Below are positions 60,006-64,000 of a stretch of DNA of 64,000 nucleotides, piece by piece (the stretch's first letter is position 1; each line of letters opens with the position of its first letter). The position numbers and the translations under genes are program-made. Where the stretch lies: assembly GCA_965116555.1 (NCBI GenBank), contig OZ220698.1, positions 1,612,001-1,676,000 on the forward strand. The letters run 5' to 3'. The DNA comes from DAOUJH01 sp965116555. Its GTDB lineage: Bacteria; Chloroflexota; Dehalococcoidia; Lucifugimonadales; QGNO01. Below the pieces are notes generated by a model. That model had not been told where the DNA came from. It saw only the letters and a list, made by a program, of their open reading frames with translations, and did no database searches.

Positions 60006-61004
60006 TCACGTAGTGCTCTTGAGCCAGGGCATCATACCCCTCAGCTCTTTGCCCACCTTCTCTATGGGGTGGCCAGAGTTCTCCTCACGTAGAAGCTTGA
60101 ATCTGGGACGGCCCTCGTCGTTTTCAGCAATCCACTCCCTGGCAAAGGTACCATCCTGTATCTCACTCAGCACCTTCTGCATCTTCACTTTGACATCTTC
60201 GTCTATTATCCGGGGACCACGGGTGTAGTCGCCGTACTCTGCCGTGTCGCTGACCGAATACCGCATGTACTCCATGCCGCCCTGATAGAGCAGGTCCACT
60301 ATCAGCTTCAGCTCATGCATCACCTCGAAGTAAGCCGACTCCGGTTGATAGCCGGCCTCTACCATGGTCTCAAACGCAGCCTTGACCAGAGAAGTAACGC
60401 CTCCGCACAGCACGGTTTGCTCGCCGAAGAGGTCGGTCTCCGTCTCCTCTTTGAACGTGGTATTCAGTACACCCGCCCTGAGCGAGCCCACTCCCCAGGC
60501 ATAGGCCAGCGCCGTATCTTTGGCCTTGCCCGTGGCGTCCTGGTGCACCGCCACCAGGGAAGGCACCCCGTTCCCCTGCCGGTATACCTCGCGCATTCTA
60601 TGTCCCGGAGCCTTGGGAGCTATCATCCAGACATCCACGTTGCTGGGCGGGACTACCGTCTGGTAGTGGATGGAAAAACCGTGAGCAAAAGCAATGCTCT
60701 TTCCGGCGCTGAGGTTGGGTTCTATGTCACGCTTGTAGACCTCGCCCTGCGAGGTGTCGGGGAGCAGCATCATTATAATGTCCGACTCCTTGGCGGCTTG
60801 GGAGGCGAGGGCAACGCTGAAGCCGTCCTCTTCCGCCTTGGACCAGCTCCCGCTTCCTTCGTACAGGCCTACAATGACGTTCAGACCGCTGTCTTTAAGG
60901 TTCTGAGCATGAGCATGCCCCTGGCTGCCGTATCCAATGACTCCAATTGTCTTGTCTTGGATCAGTGATCGATCAGCGTCATTCTCGTAGTAGACCGTTG
61001 CCAT
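60006..61004 (-). CDS. ilvC: Ketol-acid reductoisomerase (NADP+)
   Basis: 332 residues, class I (short) KARI. GYGSQGHAHAQNLKDSG near 25, cofactor-specificity loop GLYEGSGSWSKAEEDG near 46, MIAPKAPGHRMREVY near 130, metal ligands in FGEQTVLCGGVTSLV and EYMRYSVSDTAEYGDY near 240. Converts acetolactate/acetohydroxybutyrate to dihydroxy acids. 36 bases after ilvN. Confidence 0.96.
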   Translation of the reverse strand: MATVYYENDADRSLIQDKTIGVIGYGSQGHAHAQNLKDSGLNVIVGLYEGSGSWSKAEEDGFSVALASQAAKESDIIMMLLPDTSQGEVYKRDIEPNLSAGKSIAFAHGFSIHYQTVVPPSNVDVWMIAPKAPGHRMREVYRQGNGVPSLVAVHQDATGKAKDTALAYAWGVGSLRAGVLNTTFKEETETDLFGEQTVLCGGVTSLVKAAFETMVEAGYQPESAYFEVMHELKLIVDLLYQGGMEYMRYSVSDTAEYGDYTRGPRIIDEDVKVKMQKVLSEIQDGTFAREWIAENDEGRPRFKLLREENSGHPIEKVGKELRGMMPWLKSTT

Positions 61005-61040
61005 GCCTTGCTCCTTGAGTTTCCCTTGGGCTTGCCGTTG

Positions 61041-61592
61041 CTATGAAGTGCCCAGGCTCTTGCTCCTTACTCTCCCGTTCTCCAACCCGTGCGACGTAAG
61101 AGGCCCGCGGTTCATAGCCACCCGGCCCGTGCGCATCATCTCCTTTACGCCAAACGGCTTGAGTAGCGTATACAGCGAATCTATCTTGTCCTCGTCTCCG
61201 GTCACTTCAATGATCATGGACTCATTGGAAACATCAACGATGTTCGCCCTAAAGATATCGACCATCTGGATGATCTCGCTGCGGGTCTGCGCCGTGGAGC
61301 GCACTTTGATAAGCGCCATCTCACGGGATACGCAGTCCATGTCCGACAGTTCGGTAACCCGTACCACGTCGATCAGCTTGTAGAGCTGCTTGGTGACCTG
61401 CTCAACAGTGGTATCGTCGCCTTCCACAACAAAAGTCATGCGAGAAAGGTTGGGTATCTCGCTGTGACCCACGGCCAAGCTGTGGATATTGTAGCCGCGC
61501 CGCCTGAACATACTGGCTATGCGGTTCAATACACCTGGCTTATCTAAAACCAGAGCCACAAGTGTGTGAGAGTGCTTTGCTGCTGTAACCAT
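61041..61592 (-). CDS. ilvN: Acetolactate synthase small (regulatory) subunit
   Basis: 183 residues: N-terminal ACT domain (HTLVALVLDKPGVLNRIASMFRRRGYNIHSLAVG in two halves) binding valine, and the C-terminal ALS small-subunit domain. Activates IlvB and gives feedback control. 17 bases after ilvB. Confidence 0.95.
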   Translation of the reverse strand: MVTAAKHSHTLVALVLDKPGVLNRIASMFRRRGYNIHSLAVGHSEIPNLSRMTFVVEGDDTTVEQVTKQLYKLIDVVRVTELSDMDCVSREMALIKVRSTAQTRSEIIQMVDIFRANIVDVSNESMIIEVTGDEDKIDSLYTLLKPFGVKEMMRTGRVAMNRGPLTSHGLENGRVRSKSLGTS

Positions 61593-61609
61593 GTTATCTA
61601 CACCAACCT

Positions 61610-63334
61610 CTAGGACGGCGGCATCATGTCCGGATTTGCCTCCATCACTGCCGCAAACTGGTCCGGCGCCTCTATGAGCTCGTTCACGCTCTCTCCGGGC
61701 GGGATCATTGGGTAAACGTTCTCCTCCGGGTCCACCACAAAGTCCACGATCACCGGGCCCTCATACGCCATCGCCTTTTCAATGGCGCCCGCCACCTCAT
61801 AGTTCTCGTTTACTCTAATGCCCAGAATGCCGAACGCCTCGGCCAGCTTCACAAAATCCGGGTTCCCCGTGTATTCCGTGGCGTAAAAGGTATCGTTGTA
61901 GAACATGTGCTGCCACTGTCTAACCATGCCCAGGAACCGGTTGTTCATTATGGCGAACTTCACCGGTATCTTGTTCTCCACCATGGTAGCCAGCTCCGAC
62001 ATCGTCATCTGGAATCCGCCGTCACCCGCTATCGACCAGACCACCTCGCCGGGCCTGGCAAGCTGAGCGCCCATAGCGGCTGGCACCTCGAACCCCATTG
62101 CTCCGGCACCGCCGGATGTGATCATGGTGTTGGGTTCCGTGAACGTGTATAGCTGAGCCGCCCACATCTGATGCTGCCCCACTCCGGTGACTATAATCGC
62201 CTTCCCCTGCGTGATGTCGGAAAGCTGCTTGAGGATGAACTGCTGGGTCAGCTTGGGGTTGTTGGGCATGCGCAACGACGGATGCTCTCTGCGCAGCTGC
62301 TCTATCTCGTCCAGCCACTCCGTGCGGGTTGCCGGCTCTATCTGCTTGTTGAGCGTCCTGAGCACGCGGCGCAGGTCGCCCACAATGGGAACGTGCGTCT
62401 TCACGTTCTGCCCGATGACCGCCGGGTCTATGTCCACGTGTATCACCTTGGCCTTGGGTGCGAAAGAGCTCACTCGACCCGTAACACGGTCGTCAAACCG
62501 CGCCCCCAGCGAAATCACCAGGTCCGACCTGTCGATGGCCAGGCTTGCATAGGCCACGCCGTGCATACCGGGCATCCCCACGCTGAGCACGTGTGTCTCC
62601 GGGAAGCAGCTCAGGCCGAGCAGTGTGGTTATGACGGGAATTTCCGCCTTTTCGGCAAACTCCCTCAGCTCCTGGTAGGCGTGGGAAATGATCACTCCGT
62701 GTCCGGCAAGTATCACGGGCCGCTTAGCGTCCTTGATGAGCTTGACCGCTTTCTTGATCTGGCTGGAATGGCCCTCCAAAGTCGGTCTGTATCCGGGCAG
62801 GTCTATATCCTCCGGGTACTCGAAGTCGCCCTTCTCTATGAACACGTCCTTGGGTATGTCCACCAGCACAGGGCCCGGCCGGCCCGTCTTTGCTATGTAG
62901 AACGCTTCATGAATGACCCTGGGGATGTCTTCCGCCTTCATCACAAGATAGTTGTGCTTGGTGATGGGCAGCGTGACTCCCGTGGTGTCGCCCTCTTGGA
63001 AAGCGTCCTTGCCAATTGCGGCGCGGGCCACCTGTCCCGTGATGCAGACCATTGCGGAGGAGTCCATGTTTGCGCAGGCAATGCCCGTGACCAGGTTGGT
63101 TGCGCCCGGACCGGAGGTGGCAAAGGCAACCCCAACCCTGCCGGACGCCCTGAAATACCCGTCTGCGGCCATGGCTGCTCCCTGCTCATGGCGAACTAGT
63201 ATATGCCGCAACTGCGGATACTGAGGCATGGTCTGGTAGAGGGGCAGTATCGCGCCGCCTGGAAGCCCAAATACTACGTCCACGCCCTCACGCAGTAGGC
63301 TTTCGCAAACCATCTGGGCGCCTGTGAGCTTCAT
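61610..63334 (-). CDS. ilvB: Acetolactate synthase large (catalytic) subunit
   Basis: 574 residues, TPP enzyme. N-terminal pyrimidine domain with catalytic Glu in LVRHEQGAAMAADGYFR near 49, FAD/central domain, and the C-terminal TPP motif SIAGDGGFQMTMSELATMVE with NN further on near 460. ATG preceded by AGAGGAGAA. Makes acetolactate (from 2 pyruvate) or acetohydroxybutyrate. First gene of the operon after the T-box leader. Confidence 0.96.
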   Translation of the reverse strand: MKLTGAQMVCESLLREGVDVVFGLPGGAILPLYQTMPQYPQLRHILVRHEQGAAMAADGYFRASGRVGVAFATSGPGATNLVTGIACANMDSSAMVCITGQVARAAIGKDAFQEGDTTGVTLPITKHNYLVMKAEDIPRVIHEAFYIAKTGRPGPVLVDIPKDVFIEKGDFEYPEDIDLPGYRPTLEGHSSQIKKAVKLIKDAKRPVILAGHGVIISHAYQELREFAEKAEIPVITTLLGLSCFPETHVLSVGMPGMHGVAYASLAIDRSDLVISLGARFDDRVTGRVSSFAPKAKVIHVDIDPAVIGQNVKTHVPIVGDLRRVLRTLNKQIEPATRTEWLDEIEQLRREHPSLRMPNNPKLTQQFILKQLSDITQGKAIIVTGVGQHQMWAAQLYTFTEPNTMITSGGAGAMGFEVPAAMGAQLARPGEVVWSIAGDGGFQMTMSELATMVENKIPVKFAIMNNRFLGMVRQWQHMFYNDTFYATEYTGNPDFVKLAEAFGILGIRVNENYEVAGAIEKAMAYEGPVIVDFVVDPEENVYPMIPPGESVNELIEAPDQFAAVMEANPDMMPPS

Positions 63335-63383
63335 TTCTCCTCTACCTCCGTTATAGCTCTTTCAGATCAGCTTTCGCAATCAA

Positions 63384-63414
63384 CAAAAAAATCCCGTCCC
63401 ACTAAGGGACGGGA
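63384..63414 (-). terminator. T-box regulated intrinsic terminator
   Basis: On the minus strand TCCCGTCCC-TTAGT-GGGACGGGA (63414-63392), a perfect 9-bp stem, is followed by TTTTTTTGTTG. It lies directly downstream of the T-box antiterminator sequence and 50 bases before ilvB. Confidence 0.9.
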
Positions 63415-63643
63415 AACGGTTCCCGCGGTACCACCCTTCTTCCCCAACATCATATCAGGGCTCTCTATTGCGATAACGGTGCAACCCCGTTGGCTCCAGC
63501 CGTCTGCGGGCCCAAGCCAACTGCTCCCGGGCGAGTTCGGGGCCTCTTTGTCACCGGCTTTTCAGCTGCCGCCGGCTCTCTGTGACCGAGCCTCTCCTAC
63601 TACTCCCGTTCAAAGCAGAGTATTCACTTACTGTAACTGTAGA
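63384..63643 (-). promoter_or_regulatory. T-box leader of the ilv-leu operon, probable Leu specifier
   Basis: The conserved T-box core AAGGGTGGTACCGCGGGA is at 63438-63421, its TGGT bulge able to pair with an ACCA tRNA 3' end. Upstream, Stem I has an AGTAG loop-E-like 5' strand (about 63606-63598) facing GAA-CTC-G, with CTC at 63535-63533 in the specifier position. The apical part has CCGGC/GCCGG and GTCAC/GTGAC pairing. CUC is a leucine codon, as in the Bacillus ilv-leu T-box. Uncharged tRNA-Leu would prevent the terminator. Stem I details were fitted by eye. Confidence 0.85.
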
Positions 63644-63672
63644 AAGTTAACACCAGCAGCCGTGACTGTCAA
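63644..63672 (-). promoter_or_regulatory. Promoter of the ilv-leu operon
   Basis: Minus strand: TTGACA (63672-63667), 17 bases, TAACTT (63649-63644) preceded by TGT (extended -10). The consensus -35 and position just before the T-box Stem I support it. Confidence 0.65.
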
Positions 63673-63755
63673 GTGCGACCCTCAGGTTGAGGGAAGTGCA
63701 TTAGTCCGGGCTTTCGGCTAGAATCAGGTATGGACTACTTGAACGGACGAGTGTA

Positions 63756-64000
63756 TTGCCAGACTTTCTTTGCCCCAACTGTGGCGGCCGCATCAACTTG
63801 CCGGATAGCTACAATTTCTATGACGGTGGAATACGCTGTAGAGAATGTGGATCTATGGTTGGGGTGCAATTCGGTGAATTCCGGCACCATAAGTATACCA
63901 AGGAACCCATTAGACTGACGGCACCCGCCCTGGATTCAGGAAAAGGGGGACAACTTTTGAGACAACCTACAGTGATCGAAATAGGAAATAACGTCCCAAA
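63756..64000 (+). CDS. Zinc-ribbon protein (partial; continues past right edge)
   Basis: Open frame from a TTG at 63756 to the window end (81 residues so far). It begins LPDFLCPNCGGRINLP and has a second pair RCRECG about 20 residues on, the CxxC-x(n)-CxxC zinc ribbon seen at the head of several regulator or PilZ-like proteins. The following part is hydrophilic (YTKEPIRLTAP). Start uncertain; other in-frame codons upstream are not starts. Function unknown. Confidence 0.5.
   Translation, partial: MPDFLCPNCGGRINLPDSYNFYDGGIRCRECGSMVGVQFGEFRHHKYTKEPIRLTAPALDSGKGGQLLRQPTVIEIGNNVP

Overview
The window looks like a chromosomal segment from a moderately GC-rich free-living bacterium. The best guess is Chloroflexota, Dehalococcoidia or the SAR202-like lineages. 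This is inference from gene content (many MFS permeases, CoA-activating and amidohydrolase-type catabolic genes, a thrC-NIL-MoaD cluster, a T-box controlled ilv-leu operon) and from intergenic spaces full of short dispersed palindromic repeats. There is no rRNA, tRNA or CRISPR array, so the placement is not proven.

Layout. 1-2.7 kb is a rearranged edge: part of a DDE transposase, a small membrane protein, a gene-free stretch and a comM gene that has lost its C-terminal third. 2.8-8.3 kb holds an aminoglycoside-phosphotransferase-like kinase, an alpha/beta hydrolase, and a large SNF2-family helicase directly abutted by a RelE/ParE toxin. The helicase C-terminus resembles a Phd/YefM antitoxin tail, and this is the best candidate for an undescribed system. 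8.4-14 kb: a Tat/lipoprotein sulfite-oxidase-type molybdoenzyme, lactate permease, ketopantoate-reductase-like enzyme, MFS permease. 14.1-17.8 kb: a VapBC module with a visible operator, then divergent TreT-like and GT20 (OtsA-like) glycosyltransferases. 18-26.4 kb: metallo-beta-lactamase fold hydrolase, coaE, phosphotriesterase-like and LDH2-type enzymes, DinB-like protein, MFS permease, enoyl-CoA hydratase, DUF192 lipoprotein and ruvB with a -1 frameshift. 26.6-36.8 kb: PspC/LiaF-like envelope-stress proteins, a heterodimeric ABC exporter, a methyltransferase, CYTH protein, acetyltransferase, amidohydrolase and aldo/keto reductase.

36.9-46 kb is translation and cofactor housekeeping: pheT, moeA, then infC-rpmI-rplT on the minus strand, glyoxalase, thrS and three uncharacterised genes. 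The infC frame can only give a full-length IF-3 if it starts at a non-canonical codon, most likely AUA. 46.2-48.1 kb is a metal-handling locus: a tandem palindromic leader, a His/Cys-rich peptide and a cation diffusion facilitator with 13 perfect-length 24-bp repeats and one in-frame UGA. purC follows.

49.6-51.5 kb carries a threonine-synthase-like gene, a NIL-domain protein and a MoaD/ThiS-like sulfur carrier. 51.5-56.2 kb: tgt, an MFS exporter and the two halves of an NDP-forming acyl-CoA synthetase. 56.2-63.7 kb is the branched-chain amino-acid operon ilvB-ilvN-ilvC-leuA-leuC-leuD, read on the minus strand and headed by a T-box leader with a likely leucine specifier (CUC) and a clear terminator. 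A zinc-ribbon gene runs off the right edge.

Functionally, the right third makes leucine/valine/isoleucine precursors under tRNA-charging control, the middle serves translation and molybdenum cofactor, and the left half is a patchwork of transport, catabolism, osmolyte synthesis, toxin-antitoxin and mobile elements. Dispersed repeats fill most gaps between convergently or independently transcribed units.
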